Below, piece by piece: positions 31,363 to 39,912 of a DNA stretch of 64,000 nt. Position numbers and translations under genes: made by a program. Under the pieces are notes generated by a model. The model saw nothing but the letters and a program-made list of their open reading frames with translations. It did not search any database and was not told the origin of the DNA. The stretch covers positions 930,001-994,000 of the forward strand of contig NZ_CP116936.1 in NCBI RefSeq assembly GCF_028475105.1, in the 5' to 3' direction. Position 1 is the first letter of the stretch; each line of letters starts with the position of its first letter. Source of the DNA: Micromonospora sp. LH3U1. Lineage in GTDB: Bacteria > Actinomycetota > Actinomycetes > Mycobacteriales > Micromonosporaceae.

Positions 31363-32086
31363 GGGCGGCGAGCTGGCCGGCGTACGGATCTTCGGGCCCG
31401 GGGACCGGCTGCGCCGCATCGACTGGCGGGTGTCGTTGCGCGCCCGGCAGTTGCACGTGGCGGCCACCCTGTCCGACCGCGACGCGGAGGTGGTGGTGCT
31501 GCTCGACGTGCTCGCCGAGGCGGGCCGCTCCGGTGGGGTCGGCGGCGCCGCCTCGGTGCTGGACACCACCGTCCGAGCCACCGCCGCGATCGCCGAGCAC
31601 TATCTGCACCGCGGCGACCGGGTCTCCCTGCTGGAGTACGGGCCGGCAGCCCGCCGGCTGCGTCCGGCCGCCGGTCGTCGGCAGTACCTGACCGTCCTGG
31701 AGTGGCTGCTCGACGTCTCCGTCCATTCGTCCTCGCACGAGCCGTACGACCAGGTGTTCGGCCCGCAACTGCTGTCCTCGGACGCGCTGGTGGTGGTGCT
31801 CACCCCGCTGCTGGACGAACGGTCGGCACAGATGCTCGCCCGGTTGGCCCGCGCCGGGCGGTTCGTGGTGGCGGTCGACACGTTGCCGACCGACCTGCCG
31901 TCGCCCAAGGACCGGGGCTGGGCCGAGGTGGCGTACCGGCTGTGGCGCCTGGATCGCGAGGTCATGATCGGGCAGCTCCGGGAGCACGGCGTACCCGTGG
32001 TGCCCTGGGCCGGCGCCGGCAGTCTGGACCAGGTGCTGCGGGACGTGGCCCGGTTGGCGACGGCACCAAGGGTGGGTGGCCGGTGA
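30644..32086 (+). CDS. DUF58 domain-containing membrane protein
   Basis: 480 aa from ATG 30644. Two N-terminal transmembrane helices (about 22-60) are followed by a beta-rich region and the DUF58 core with RIDWRVSLRARQLHVA (about 261-276) and a vWA-like domain (EVVVLLDVLAEAG onward, about 285-470). Partner of MoxR; such pairs are linked to cell-envelope assembly and stress in several bacteria. Its 5' half coincides with the run-on frame of moxR, but the codon pattern and family match support this frame. Confidence 0.88.
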   Translation: MTGPTVPKATEPAPAAGWAPTPALGRAVLLAGLLLVAGVLLGRVDLIVLAAPFALGTAYALRRRPTALPQVWITPGAGGSLVEGGDVTAAVSVGNPDAIDYDLVVVRSRVSPWLRIARAGFARDEGVGDASPSASTSTGGEAPASGTGRSVADRPFVTSVPAGTAVDLELAGRALRWGRHPVGPAGARVATAGGLLVSRAVITEPVRVRVYPRTEPFEAVEAMPRAAGLVGAHHSRRPGEGGELAGVRIFGPGDRLRRIDWRVSLRARQLHVAATLSDRDAEVVVLLDVLAEAGRSGGVGGAASVLDTTVRATAAIAEHYLHRGDRVSLLEYGPAARRLRPAAGRRQYLTVLEWLLDVSVHSSSHEPYDQVFGPQLLSSDALVVVLTPLLDERSAQMLARLARAGRFVVAVDTLPTDLPSPKDRGWAEVAYRLWRLDREVMIGQLREHGVPVVPWAGAGSLDQVLRDVARLATAPRVGGR

Positions 32087-32142
32087 GCGCGAGGAGTGAG
32101 CTTGCGAGCCCCGCAGTCGCGAACGAGGGCAGGCGCAGATGA
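32083..32142 (+). repeat. Junction repeat J1 encoding a 19-codon mini-frame
   Basis: About 40 bases (32094-32133) resemble the purK/purE junction at 60592-60632 at roughly three quarters of positions, sharing GAGTGAGC at the start. Here it also forms a mini open frame from GTG 32083 (overlapping the DUF58 stop) to TGA 32140-32142 (overlapping the next ATG). More likely a repeat than a gene. Confidence 0.5.
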
Positions 32143-32702
32143 TCGACGCCGTCACTGGGCGGGTTCGGGCGGCCCAGAACGCTGTCGCCCGCATCAGCGC
32201 CGTCCCGCTTCTGGTTCGGGTCGGGATCTTCGTCACCGTGTTTGCCGGGTTCGCCCTGGCGTTCCCCGCCGAGGTGCTTCCCGGTCGGCCGGCCCTCTTT
32301 CTGGGGGTGGCGGCGCTGATGCCGGCTTTCGGTCCGCGCCGGATCTGGGCGACCTTCACGGCGTTGGTCACGGTCGGTGGCTGGCTGCTCGCCACCGACG
32401 GGTACGGCCGCCCGGTCGCCCTCTGGCGGCTGCTCGCCCTCGCCGCCCTGCTCTATCTGGCGCACACGCTCTGCGCGCTGGCCGCGCTGTTGCCCTACGA
32501 CGCGGTGGTGGACCCCGAGTTGATCACCCGGTGGTTGTCGCGGTCGGCCGCTGTCCTGCTGGGCACCGCCGTGCTGGGGGTGCTGTTGTTGCAGGCCGCC
32601 GGCATGGGCGGGGAGGCCGGATACCAGTGGGTGACAGTGCTGGGGCTGGTGGTGGCCGTGGGGACGGCAGCGTTGCTGGGCTGGCTGCTGCGGCGCCGGT
32701 GA
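32139..32702 (+). CDS. Polytopic membrane protein, hypothetical
   Basis: 187 aa, with five to six predicted transmembrane helices (about 24-44, 48-66, 68-86, 95-118, 133-154, 160-182) and an Arg-rich C-terminal end. No family recognised. Last gene of the DUF4129-MoxR-DUF58 cluster, separated from DUF58 by the junction repeat, so probably part of the same membrane system. Confidence 0.75.
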   Translation: MIDAVTGRVRAAQNAVARISAVPLLVRVGIFVTVFAGFALAFPAEVLPGRPALFLGVAALMPAFGPRRIWATFTALVTVGGWLLATDGYGRPVALWRLLALAALLYLAHTLCALAALLPYDAVVDPELITRWLSRSAAVLLGTAVLGVLLLQAAGMGGEAGYQWVTVLGLVVAVGTAALLGWLLRRR

Positions 32703-32804
32703 CCGCTGTGACATGAGGGTTACGCAGGTCACACGGGTTGTGCTCCGTCACAGATGGGGGGCGCGAGCGGGATTACCTGAGCCGGCCGGGGAAAGATAGA
32801 TGAC

Positions 32805-34136
32805 GTGAATCCGAAGCGGATCCTTGTGGTTGGTGCCGGGCATGTCGGTCTGTACGCCGCCCTGCGCCTGTCGAAGAAGCTCAGCTCCCGTGAGGCTGAG
32901 GTCATGGTGGTTGACCCCCAGCCGCACATGACCTATCAGCCGTTCCTGCCGGAGGCGGCGGCGGGCAACATCTCCCCGCGGCACTCCGTGGTGCCCCTGC
33001 GGCAGGAGTTGCGCCGGTGCAAGTTGGTGGCCGGCACGGTCACGCGGATCGAGCACGACCGCAAGGTCGCCACCGTGCAGCCGATCAGCGGCCCGGCCCG
33101 AGAGATCACGTACGACCACGTGATCGTGGCCCCGGGCTCGGTCTCCCGCACCCTGCCGATTCCCGGCCTGCACGAGCAGGGCATCGGGTTCAAGACCATC
33201 GGTGAGGCGATCTACCTGCGCAACCATGTGCTGGACCGCCTCGACGTGGCTGCCGCCACGCCGGACCCGGACGTCCGCCGTTCGGCGCTGACCTTCACCT
33301 TCGTCGGCGGTGGGTACGCCGGCATCGAGGCGCTCGCCGAGATGGAGGACATGGCTCGCGACGCCCTGCGCTACTACCCCGAGCTCAAGCAGGACGAGGT
33401 TCGCTGGGTGCTGGTCGAGGCCACCCAGCGGGTGCTGCCCGAGGTCGACCGGGACATGGGCGCCTACACCGTCCAGCAGTTGCTGAAGCGGAACATGGAC
33501 ATTCGGCTGGACACCCGGCTCGAGTCCTGCGTCGACGGGGTGGTCAAGCTCTCCGACGGTGACAGCTTCCGGTCCGACACGATCGTGTGGACGGCTGGCG
33601 TGAAGCCCTCGCCGATGCTGGACGCGACCGACTTGCCGCGCGACGACCGTCGGCGGATCACCTGCCTGCCCACTCTCCAGGTGGTCGACGGCGACCGGGT
33701 GGTCGAGGGCGCGTGGAGCGCCGGCGACTGCGCCGCCGTGCCGGACCTCACCAAGGAGCCGGGCAACTTCTGCTCGCCGAGCGCGCAGCACGCGGTGCGT
33801 CAGGCCGCCCGGATGGCCGACAACATCACGGCCGTGATCCGGGGCCGCGAGCCGGTCAACTACAAGCACAAGCACGTCGGCAGCGTCGCGAGCCTCGGCC
33901 TGCACAAGGGCGTCGCCCAGGTGTACGGGATCAAGATGACCGGCTGGCCGGCCTGGGTCATGCACCGGACGTACCACATGAGCCGGATCCCGTCGTTCAA
34001 CCGCAAGGTCCGCGTGGTCGTGGACTGGACGCTGGCGTTCGTCCTCAAGCGTGAGGTGGTTGCCCTGGGGCAGCTGCACGACCCGCGCGAGGAGTTCGTC
34101 GAGGCGTCCCAGCCAGTCGGTGCACCCCGCGTCTGA
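32805..34136 (+). CDS. Type II NADH dehydrogenase (NDH-2)
   Basis: 443 aa from GTG 32805 (GGGGAAAG upstream). Single-subunit, non-proton-pumping flavoprotein passing electrons from NADH to menaquinone at the inner face of the membrane. FAD-binding VVGAGHVGLYAA near the start, the second dinucleotide fold FTFVGGGYAGIEALAE (about 164-179), the ATG-like segment SAGDCAAVPDL (about 305) that closes the FAD site, and a C-terminal amphipathic membrane-binding region. Monocistronic, with a strong terminator downstream. Confidence 0.92.
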   Translation: MNPKRILVVGAGHVGLYAALRLSKKLSSREAEVMVVDPQPHMTYQPFLPEAAAGNISPRHSVVPLRQELRRCKLVAGTVTRIEHDRKVATVQPISGPAREITYDHVIVAPGSVSRTLPIPGLHEQGIGFKTIGEAIYLRNHVLDRLDVAAATPDPDVRRSALTFTFVGGGYAGIEALAEMEDMARDALRYYPELKQDEVRWVLVEATQRVLPEVDRDMGAYTVQQLLKRNMDIRLDTRLESCVDGVVKLSDGDSFRSDTIVWTAGVKPSPMLDATDLPRDDRRRITCLPTLQVVDGDRVVEGAWSAGDCAAVPDLTKEPGNFCSPSAQHAVRQAARMADNITAVIRGREPVNYKHKHVGSVASLGLHKGVAQVYGIKMTGWPAWVMHRTYHMSRIPSFNRKVRVVVDWTLAFVLKREVVALGQLHDPREEFVEASQPVGAPRV

Positions 34137-34149
34137 TCTCAGGTCTACA

Positions 34150-34181
34150 AAAGGGCCCCTCCCGGTCGGGAGGGGCCCTTT
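34150..34181 (+). terminator. Strong intrinsic terminator after NDH-2
   Basis: AAAGGGCCCCTCCC (34150-34163) pairs perfectly with 34168-34181 across a GGTC loop, 14 bp, with A-rich 5' and T-rich 3' ends. It can act in both directions and may also stop transcripts from the convergent membrane-protein gene. Confidence 0.88.
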
Positions 34182-34220
34182 CCTGCGCCGGCAAGGTCCC
34201 CCACTTTCCCCCACTCTGCC

Positions 34221-34289
34221 GATCATGGAGTTGTGGTGCCGGTTTGGTTCCACGGCGGGCGCTTTGTCACCCACCACGACTGCATGATC
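34221..34289. repeat. GATC-bounded palindromic element R5
   Basis: GATCATGGAGTTGTGGTG (34221-34238) pairs with 34272-34289 at 16 of 18 positions. Its first 12 bases match the start of R3 (GATCATGAAGTT) with one change, linking the two as one family. Lies between the convergent NDH-2 and membrane-protein genes. Confidence 0.8.
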
Positions 34290-34304
34290 GACCCGGGTGG
34301 GTGC

Positions 34305-34315
34305 GGGGGGGGGGG
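34305..34315. repeat. Homopolymer of eleven G
   Basis: Eleven consecutive G, 23 bases beyond the stop of the minus-strand membrane protein gene. Non-coding; length may be uncertain or variable. Confidence 0.8.
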
Positions 34316-34337
34316 CAGCAGGCTCGCACGAGGGGCG

Positions 34338-36197
34338 TCAGACGCGCCAGGTCCAGGCGTCGGCTATTCGGGTTGCTGGGCCGTAGAGCTGCTCCAGGGT
34401 GGCGCGCAGGCTTTCTGCGTGCGGGGCGTTGGCTGGCAGTGCCACGCAGGAAGCGCCCCAGAAGTCGACGTCCCTCGCGGCCTGTCGGCGTTGCTCGTCG
34501 CCGATGGCCGGTTGGTCGCCGCGCCGTGCGACGTCCGCCAGCAGAGCGGAGGTGGGCTGCTTGAAGGTGCCCATCGCGGCGGTGCCGCCCCGCCCGTACG
34601 GGCCGATGAAGAACCCTTCTGGCAGGCCGAACCCGGCGTCGGCGGCGGTCGCCCAGCGCATCGGACCGGGCTCCTTGGGTGTGGGCAGAGGCACCGGAAC
34701 CAGCACCCCGCCGGGGCGTACGCACTGCCGCCAGTGGCCGCCGGTGATGAACTCCGGCACAGCAGGCCGTTCGGCGGTCGGCAGCGGGCTCGGGAAGATC
34801 GGCAGCAGCGCCACGCCGACGGCCAGTGGCACCAGCCGCCGCACCCGACCGGTGCTGCGCAGAGCCCGGTCGACCGCCAGCACCAGCAGCGTCGCGACGA
34901 TCGGCAGCAACGCCAGCGCGAACCGCATCGGCAACGCGCCGTCCACCACGGGTAGCCCGCCGATCAGGGCGTACGGGCCGGGAAGCGCGGTCCGGGTGCC
35001 GTCGAGCACCACCTCCGGGCCGAGCGAGAGCGCACCCATCACCAGGCCCGCCACGACGCAGGCGAAGACCAGCCGGCGTCGCCCAGCCCAGATCGCGCAG
35101 GCCACGGTGACGAGCAGTAGAGGCCAGCCGAGGAAGGTGTTGTACTCGGCCGGGCCGGTGGTCAGCCGGGCGGATTCGCCGCTGCCGGCCAGCGACAGTG
35201 GGGAGACCGTCCACCAACTGCTCAGGTCGGCTGAGAAGTAGGCGGGTGTGAACATCCCGTCGGAGACCCCCTGCGGTCCGGCGAACTGGAACCACAGCGG
35301 GTAGCCGAGCACCAGCAGGGCGAGCCCGGCGGCGACAGCCAGCCCACCGGCGAAGCCGGGCAGCGCCCGTCGGGCCAGGTCCCGGTCCACCACGGCATAG
35401 CTGATCGCCATCACCAGCAACGTGACGGCGGCGAGGAAGAGCACCTCCTCGCCGATGAAGACCTGCGCGGTGACCGCCGCGGCCAGCCCCGCCGCGGAGG
35501 TGAACATCCGCCGACGATCCGGTCCGGCGGGCCGGGTGCGACCGGTTCCGTCGGGTGTCGCGGGCCCCGGGTCCGATGCCCGCAGCAGTCGGACCACCAG
35601 CCAGACGATCACCGGCACCAGCCACTGGGCGGTCATGTGCAGGTGGCTGTTGGTCTGCGAGACCATGCCAGGGCCGAACCCGCACAGTCCTCCGCCGAGC
35701 GCGGCGGCGAGCCGGCGGGCGCGCAGCGTCCGGTGGAACAGCAGGTACCAGGCGAGCGCGGTGCCGGCGAGGTTCGCGCCGGCGAGCAGCGCGAAGGTGA
35801 CCGGCGCGCCCAGCAGCAGGGTGACCGGCGCGAAGACGACGCCGAGCGCGATCACCGTGGTGTTGGCCATCAGGTTGACCCCGTCGGGGGCGTTGAGCCG
35901 GTTGGTGAGCAGGTCGAAGTCGCCGAGCAACGCGCGGGCGTCGACCGCCAGGAACCACTCGTAGAGTGTCTGGTCCTCCGGGTTGAGCGCCAGGGTGCGG
36001 CCAGCCGGATCGGGCCACAGCCCGTGGGTGAGCCAGCCGGCCAGCACCGCGCAGACCAGAGCGAACAGCAGGTCCGCCCGGTGTCGGTGGACGGCGGCCA
36101 GCAGCCGGACGGCCCGAGGTCGGCGGTTGACCCGGTCGGCGAGGCGGAAGGCCTGCTCAGGGGCGGCGTCGGGGGCCGTGGGGGCTGCGCTGCTCAC
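34338..36197 (-). CDS. Large polytopic membrane protein, glycosyltransferase-like
   Basis: 619 aa from GTG 36197. About eleven to twelve transmembrane helices fill residues ~40-470, with an early extracytoplasmic loop DPAGRTLALNPEDQTLYEWF carrying acidic residues, as in GT-C lipid-linked glycosyltransferases. A soluble C-terminal region of ~140 residues ends CVALPANAPHAESLRATLEQ (about 578-597). The likely substrate is a polyprenyl-linked sugar, inferred from topology only. In-frame sequence upstream to 36404 covers the antisense of the tRNA gene and cannot be coding. No operon partner. Confidence 0.78.
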   Translation of the reverse strand: MSSAAPTAPDAAPEQAFRLADRVNRRPRAVRLLAAVHRHRADLLFALVCAVLAGWLTHGLWPDPAGRTLALNPEDQTLYEWFLAVDARALLGDFDLLTNRLNAPDGVNLMANTTVIALGVVFAPVTLLLGAPVTFALLAGANLAGTALAWYLLFHRTLRARRLAAALGGGLCGFGPGMVSQTNSHLHMTAQWLVPVIVWLVVRLLRASDPGPATPDGTGRTRPAGPDRRRMFTSAAGLAAAVTAQVFIGEEVLFLAAVTLLVMAISYAVVDRDLARRALPGFAGGLAVAAGLALLVLGYPLWFQFAGPQGVSDGMFTPAYFSADLSSWWTVSPLSLAGSGESARLTTGPAEYNTFLGWPLLLVTVACAIWAGRRRLVFACVVAGLVMGALSLGPEVVLDGTRTALPGPYALIGGLPVVDGALPMRFALALLPIVATLLVLAVDRALRSTGRVRRLVPLAVGVALLPIFPSPLPTAERPAVPEFITGGHWRQCVRPGGVLVPVPLPTPKEPGPMRWATAADAGFGLPEGFFIGPYGRGGTAAMGTFKQPTSALLADVARRGDQPAIGDEQRRQAARDVDFWGASCVALPANAPHAESLRATLEQLYGPATRIADAWTWRV

Positions 36198-36298
36198 GGC
36201 ATCGACCCTAATGTGGCGAGCCCGTCGGGGTACGTCGGGTCGCCGCAGACCGGCTACGGTGACACTGCACCGTGCGTGTCGGCGCGCCGGTGCCACCC

Positions 36299-36379
36299 GC
36301 CCGGGTGGTGGAAAGGCAGACACGGCCGCCTTAAAAGCGGCTGCCGCAAGGCGTGCGGGTTCGACCCCCGCCCCGGGCA
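36299..36379 (+). tRNA. tRNA-Leu (UAA anticodon), bldA-like
   Basis: Folds completely: acceptor GCCCGGG (36299-36305) with CCCGGGC (36372-36378), discriminator A at 36379, D arm, anticodon stem GCCGC/GCGGC with loop CTTAAAA (anticodon TAA), long class-II variable arm TGCCGCAAGGCGT, and T arm GCGGG-TTCGACC-CCCGC. CCA is not encoded. It reads UUA, the rarest codon in high-GC actinomycetes; the sequence is very close to Streptomyces bldA as I recall it. It lies between the divergent membrane-protein gene and yccA1. Confidence 0.93.
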
Positions 36380-36487
36380 CAGGTCGGCCTGCACACATTC
36401 TCATTCGTGATCACCAGGACTTGGCTGCGCCGTTTACTCTTGGAGGGCACGTTCACGTGCAAACGACCCCCTGAGGGAGGCCAGACA

Positions 36488-37303
36488 GTGAAGACCTCGA
36501 ACCCGGTGCTCGCCCGGCTCGGCCAGGCGGCCGAGCGGGAGCGCTCCGCCGGGTACGCCCCGGCCGGTCCGTACGGACAGCCCGGCATTCCCCAGCAGTA
36601 CCCGTCCCAGGCCGGTTACCCGGCCGCGCCGCCCACCGTGGCGCCGATGACGGTCGACGACGTCGTCGTCAAGACCGTTGCCCTGCTCGGCATCCTCGGC
36701 ATCACCGCAGCGGCCGCCTGGGTGCTCGTGCCCGACGCGCTGGTCGGCACCGCCTGGATCGGCGCGGCGGTGGTCGGCCTCGTCCTCGGCTTGATCATCT
36801 CGTTCTCCCGGATGGCCAACCCGGCGCTCGTCATCGCGTACGCGGTCGTCGAGGGCGTCTTCGTCGGCATGGTCAGCAAGGCGTTCGAGACGCTCTACGA
36901 CGGCATCGTGCTCCAGGCCGCCGTGGCCAGCTTCGGCATCTTCTTCCTGATGGCGATGCTCTACCGGGCGAAGGTCATCCGGGCCACTCCCGCGTTCGTC
37001 AAGGGCATGATCGCGGCGATGGTCGGCCTCTTCGCCGTCATGATGATCAACCTGGTGCTGGCGCTGTTCGGCGTCAACACGGGCCTGCGCGACGGCAGCC
37101 CGCTGGCGATCGGCTTCAGCCTGGTCTGCATCGTGGTCGCCTCGCTGAGCTTCGTGCTCAGCTTCAAGGAGATCGAGGACGGCGTCCGGATGGGCCTGCC
37201 GCAGCGCTACTCCTGGACGGCCGCGTTCGGCATCCTGGTCAGCCTGGTCTGGCTCTACATCGAGATCCTGCGCCTGCTGAGCTACTTCCAGGGCGACGAC
37301 TGA
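36488..37303 (+). CDS. Bax inhibitor-1/YccA family membrane protein (paralogue 1)
   Basis: 271 aa from GTG 36488 (GGGAGG upstream). A cytoplasmic Gly/Pro/Tyr/Gln-rich N-terminus (about 1-55) precedes MTVDDVVVKTVALLG and seven transmembrane helices. In E. coli, YccA modulates FtsH proteolysis and the superfamily includes Ca2+-leak channels; the actinobacterial role is unknown. It is followed by a terminator hairpin and a second copy with the same SNPVL and MTVDDVVV signatures. Confidence 0.9.
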   Translation: MKTSNPVLARLGQAAERERSAGYAPAGPYGQPGIPQQYPSQAGYPAAPPTVAPMTVDDVVVKTVALLGILGITAAAAWVLVPDALVGTAWIGAAVVGLVLGLIISFSRMANPALVIAYAVVEGVFVGMVSKAFETLYDGIVLQAAVASFGIFFLMAMLYRAKVIRATPAFVKGMIAAMVGLFAVMMINLVLALFGVNTGLRDGSPLAIGFSLVCIVVASLSFVLSFKEIEDGVRMGLPQRYSWTAAFGILVSLVWLYIEILRLLSYFQGDD

Positions 37304-37324
37304 CCTCGTCTGCGTAGCCTGACC

Positions 37325-37358
37325 GGCGCCCGCTCCCGCTCTCGCGGGGGCGGGCGCC
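37325..37358 (+). terminator. Terminator between the two YccA-like genes
   Basis: GGCGCCCGC and GCGGGCGCC close a 34-base hairpin (37325-37358) with further inner pairing TCCCG/CGGGG. Placed 22 bases after the first gene's stop, so the paralogues are probably separate transcripts. Confidence 0.65.
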
Positions 37359-37438
37359 GTCGTCCGCGCCGTTTGCCCGTCGCCACCGGCCCCTCCGGGG
37401 CAGAGTGACTTAGGGGTACGCGGGCGAAGGAGGCGGCG

Positions 37439-38197
37439 GTGCGCAGCAACAACCCGGTGCTCAACCGGCTGGACGAGACCGGCCGGGTGGAGGCCCGGGT
37501 GCTCGGCTCCCGTGACGTCGAGCCGATGACCGTCGACGACGTGGTGGTCCGTACCGTCGGCTTGCTGCTCGTCACCGGCGCGGCCGCGACGGTGTCCTGG
37601 GCGGTGATCCCCGACGCCGTGTGGCTCGGCGCCGCGCTCGCCGGCAGCGCCCTCGCGTCGATCGCGCTGGTCCTGGTCATCTCGTTGCGGGGCATCACCA
37701 ACCCGCTGCCGATCATCGGCTACGCCGTGCTCCAGGGTCTGCTGCTGGGGGTGGCGAGCCGCACCTTCGAGCAGGTCTACCCGGGCATCGTGGTGCAGGC
37801 GGTGGCTGGCACCTTCGGCGTTTTCTTCGGCATGGCGGTGCTCTACCGGGCCCGGGTGATCCGGGCGACGCCCCGGCTGGCTCGCCTGGTGATCGGCACG
37901 TTGCTCGGCATCGCCGTCCTCAGCGTGGTCAACCTGGTGTCGTACCTGATCTCCGGGCGACCGGGCCTGGCGGTCTACAGCGTCAGTGGGGAGGTCGGCT
38001 GGCTGCCGTACGCCTTCTCGGTGGTGGCCATCATCGCCGGGGCGTTCAGCTTCATCCTCGACTTCGACCTCGTCGAGCGGTCGGTGCGCGACGGTCGACC
38101 CCGCCGGTACGCGTGGCTGAGCGCGTTCGGCCTGCTCACCGGGTTGGTCTTCCTCTACTGGCAGCTGCTGCGGCTGCTCAGCTACCTGCGCCGTTGA
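37439..38197 (+). CDS. Bax inhibitor-1/YccA family membrane protein (paralogue 2)
   Basis: 252 aa from GTG 37439 (GAAGGAGG upstream). Same architecture as the preceding gene but with a shorter N-terminus lacking the Gly/Pro/Tyr tract: RSNNPVLNRLDE, then MTVDDVVVRTVGLL and seven helices ending YWQLLRLLSYLRR. The shared N-terminal and C-terminal motifs show tandem duplication followed by divergence. Function as for paralogue 1. Confidence 0.9.
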   Translation: MRSNNPVLNRLDETGRVEARVLGSRDVEPMTVDDVVVRTVGLLLVTGAAATVSWAVIPDAVWLGAALAGSALASIALVLVISLRGITNPLPIIGYAVLQGLLLGVASRTFEQVYPGIVVQAVAGTFGVFFGMAVLYRARVIRATPRLARLVIGTLLGIAVLSVVNLVSYLISGRPGLAVYSVSGEVGWLPYAFSVVAIIAGAFSFILDFDLVERSVRDGRPRRYAWLSAFGLLTGLVFLYWQLLRLLSYLRR

Positions 38198-38243
38198 CCG
38201 GCCGGCAGTGGTGCGGCCGGCGCCGGCCGTAGACTCGGCGGCG

Positions 38244-38564
38244 ATGAGCGCAGCGGAGTTGGATCAGGCCGTGCAGCTGCTGGTCCGTCAGGTCGGGCAC
38301 TGGCAGCAGCCGCGTTGGGCGGCGGTCGCGACCACCGGCAACGTGTCCCGCGCCGACCTGGTGCACCGGTTGGTGCAGGAGATCGCGAACCTGGCCGCCG
38401 ACGCCGAGGGTGAGCCCCGGCGGGTGGTGCCTCGGCTCGACAACGACCTGGCCCTGCCCGATCAGCTGCGCGTGGTCGCGGCGGACCTGGTGGCCGCCGA
38501 TCCGGGGGTCGAGGCGCTGGCCCGGGCCGCCGCCGAGGCGACGGCGACCCGCAGCGCGCTCTGA
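38244..38564 (+). CDS. Small helical protein, hypothetical
   Basis: 106 aa from ATG 38244. Soluble and mainly helical, with the conserved-looking segments VRQVGHWQQPRW (about 13-24) and VPRLDNDLALPDQLRVVAAD. No transmembrane or signal segment. Such small proteins recur in Micromonosporaceae, but I know no function. The stop lies 7 bases from the convergent thiolase stop. Confidence 0.7.
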   Translation: MSAAELDQAVQLLVRQVGHWQQPRWAAVATTGNVSRADLVHRLVQEIANLAADAEGEPRRVVPRLDNDLALPDQLRVVAADLVAADPGVEALARAAAEATATRSAL

Positions 38565-38571
38565 CGTCAGC

Positions 38572-39834
38572 TCAGCTCAGCCGTTCGAGCACCATGGCCA
38601 TGCCCTGGCCGCCGCCGACGCACATCGTCTCCAGACCGATGGTCTTGTCGTGCCACTCCAGTGCGTTGAGCAGGGTGCCGGTGATCCGGGCGCCGGTCAT
38701 ACCGAACGGGTGGCCGACCGCGATCGCGCCGCCCATCACGTTCAGCTTCTCCTCCGGGATGCCCAACTGGCGGTAGGAGGGGATGACCTGCGCGGCGAAC
38801 GCCTCGTTGATCTCGACGAGGTCGACGTCGTCGATGGTCATGCCGGCCCGGCGCAGTGCCTGCCGGGACGCCTCGACCGGACCGAGACCCATGATCTCCG
38901 GCGACAGGGCGGTCACGCCGGTGGAGACGATCCGCGCCAGCGGGGTCAGCCCGAGCTCCTCGGCCCGCTGGGCGCTCATCACCACCACGGCGGCCGCGCC
39001 GTCGTTGAGCGGGCAGCAGTTGCCGGCGGTGATCCGGCCGTCCGGGCGGAACACCGGCTTCAGGCCGGAGACAGCGTCGAGGGTGACGCCGGCACGGGGG
39101 CCGTCGTCGGTGCTCACCACGGTGCCGTCCGGCGTGGTGACCGGGGTGATCTCCCGGGCCCAGAAGCCGTCGGCGATGGCCTTCTCGGCGAGGTTCTGAC
39201 TGCGTACGCCGAACTCGTCCATGTCGGCGCGGGTGACGTCGTACACCTGGGCCAGGTTTTCCGCGGTCTGCCCCATGGTCAGGTAGATGTCGGGCAGCTC
39301 GCCGGCCTCGCGCGGGTCGGTCCACACCTCGGCGTCGCCCTGCGCGCGGCGCTTCGAGCGCTCGCCGGCCGCGGCGAAGCGCGGGTTTTCCCAGCTGCCA
39401 CCGACCAGGGCCTGCGCCTCCGGAGGCAGCCCGTCCGAGCTGCCCCGGGCGTAGCGGGAGACCATCTCCACCCCGGCTGAGACGAACACGTCGCCCTCGC
39501 CGGCTCGGATCGCGTGCATCGCCATCCGGGTGGTCTGCAACGACGAGGCGCAGTAGCGGGTCAGCGTGGCGCCGGGCACCGTGTCCAGACCGAGGAGTGT
39601 GGACACCACCCGGGCCATGTTGAAGCCCTGCTCGCCGCCGGGCAGGCCGCACCCGAGGTAGAGGTCGTCGATCGTGGTGGCATCGAGCTGGGGGATCTTG
39701 TCCAGGGCGGCCTGGACGATGGTCGCGGCGAGGTCGTCGGAGCGGACGTCGCGCAGGGACCCCTTGTGCGCCCGGCCGATGGGGGAGCGGGCGGTGGCGA
39801 CGATGACGGCGTCGCGGGACGACTCAATCGGCAT
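38572..39834 (-). CDS. Acetyl-CoA acetyltransferase (thiolase)
   Basis: 420 aa. Condenses two acetyl-CoA or cleaves 3-ketoacyl-CoA. Nucleophile Cys95 (TRYCASSLQTT), the His in NVMGGAIAVGHPFGMTG and the second Cys in ETMCVGGGQGMA complete the thiolase triad. The position before SGNH hydrolases and cbs parallels M. tuberculosis fadA3 (Rv1074c), so FadA3-like is the best guess; degradative versus biosynthetic use is not resolved. Monocistronic, followed by a 78-bp gap to the SGNH stop. Confidence 0.93.
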   Translation of the reverse strand: MPIESSRDAVIVATARSPIGRAHKGSLRDVRSDDLAATIVQAALDKIPQLDATTIDDLYLGCGLPGGEQGFNMARVVSTLLGLDTVPGATLTRYCASSLQTTRMAMHAIRAGEGDVFVSAGVEMVSRYARGSSDGLPPEAQALVGGSWENPRFAAAGERSKRRAQGDAEVWTDPREAGELPDIYLTMGQTAENLAQVYDVTRADMDEFGVRSQNLAEKAIADGFWAREITPVTTPDGTVVSTDDGPRAGVTLDAVSGLKPVFRPDGRITAGNCCPLNDGAAAVVVMSAQRAEELGLTPLARIVSTGVTALSPEIMGLGPVEASRQALRRAGMTIDDVDLVEINEAFAAQVIPSYRQLGIPEEKLNVMGGAIAVGHPFGMTGARITGTLLNALEWHDKTIGLETMCVGGGQGMAMVLERLS

Positions 39835-39912
39835 GGACCAACGTTAACCCGCCGGTAACATGGCGCGGAAGGAGCCGGCGCGGCGGGAAATGTCACCCCG
39901 GCGGGGAACGAT

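Noticed and set aside
34267..36018. Second long minus-strand frame within the large membrane protein gene
   Set aside because: Arg/Pro/Gly-rich shadow of the hydrophobic frame; no helices or motifs.
36198..36404. N-terminal extension of the large membrane protein over the tRNA gene
   Set aside because: The tRNA fold is complete on the other strand, and GTG 36197 gives a normal protein.
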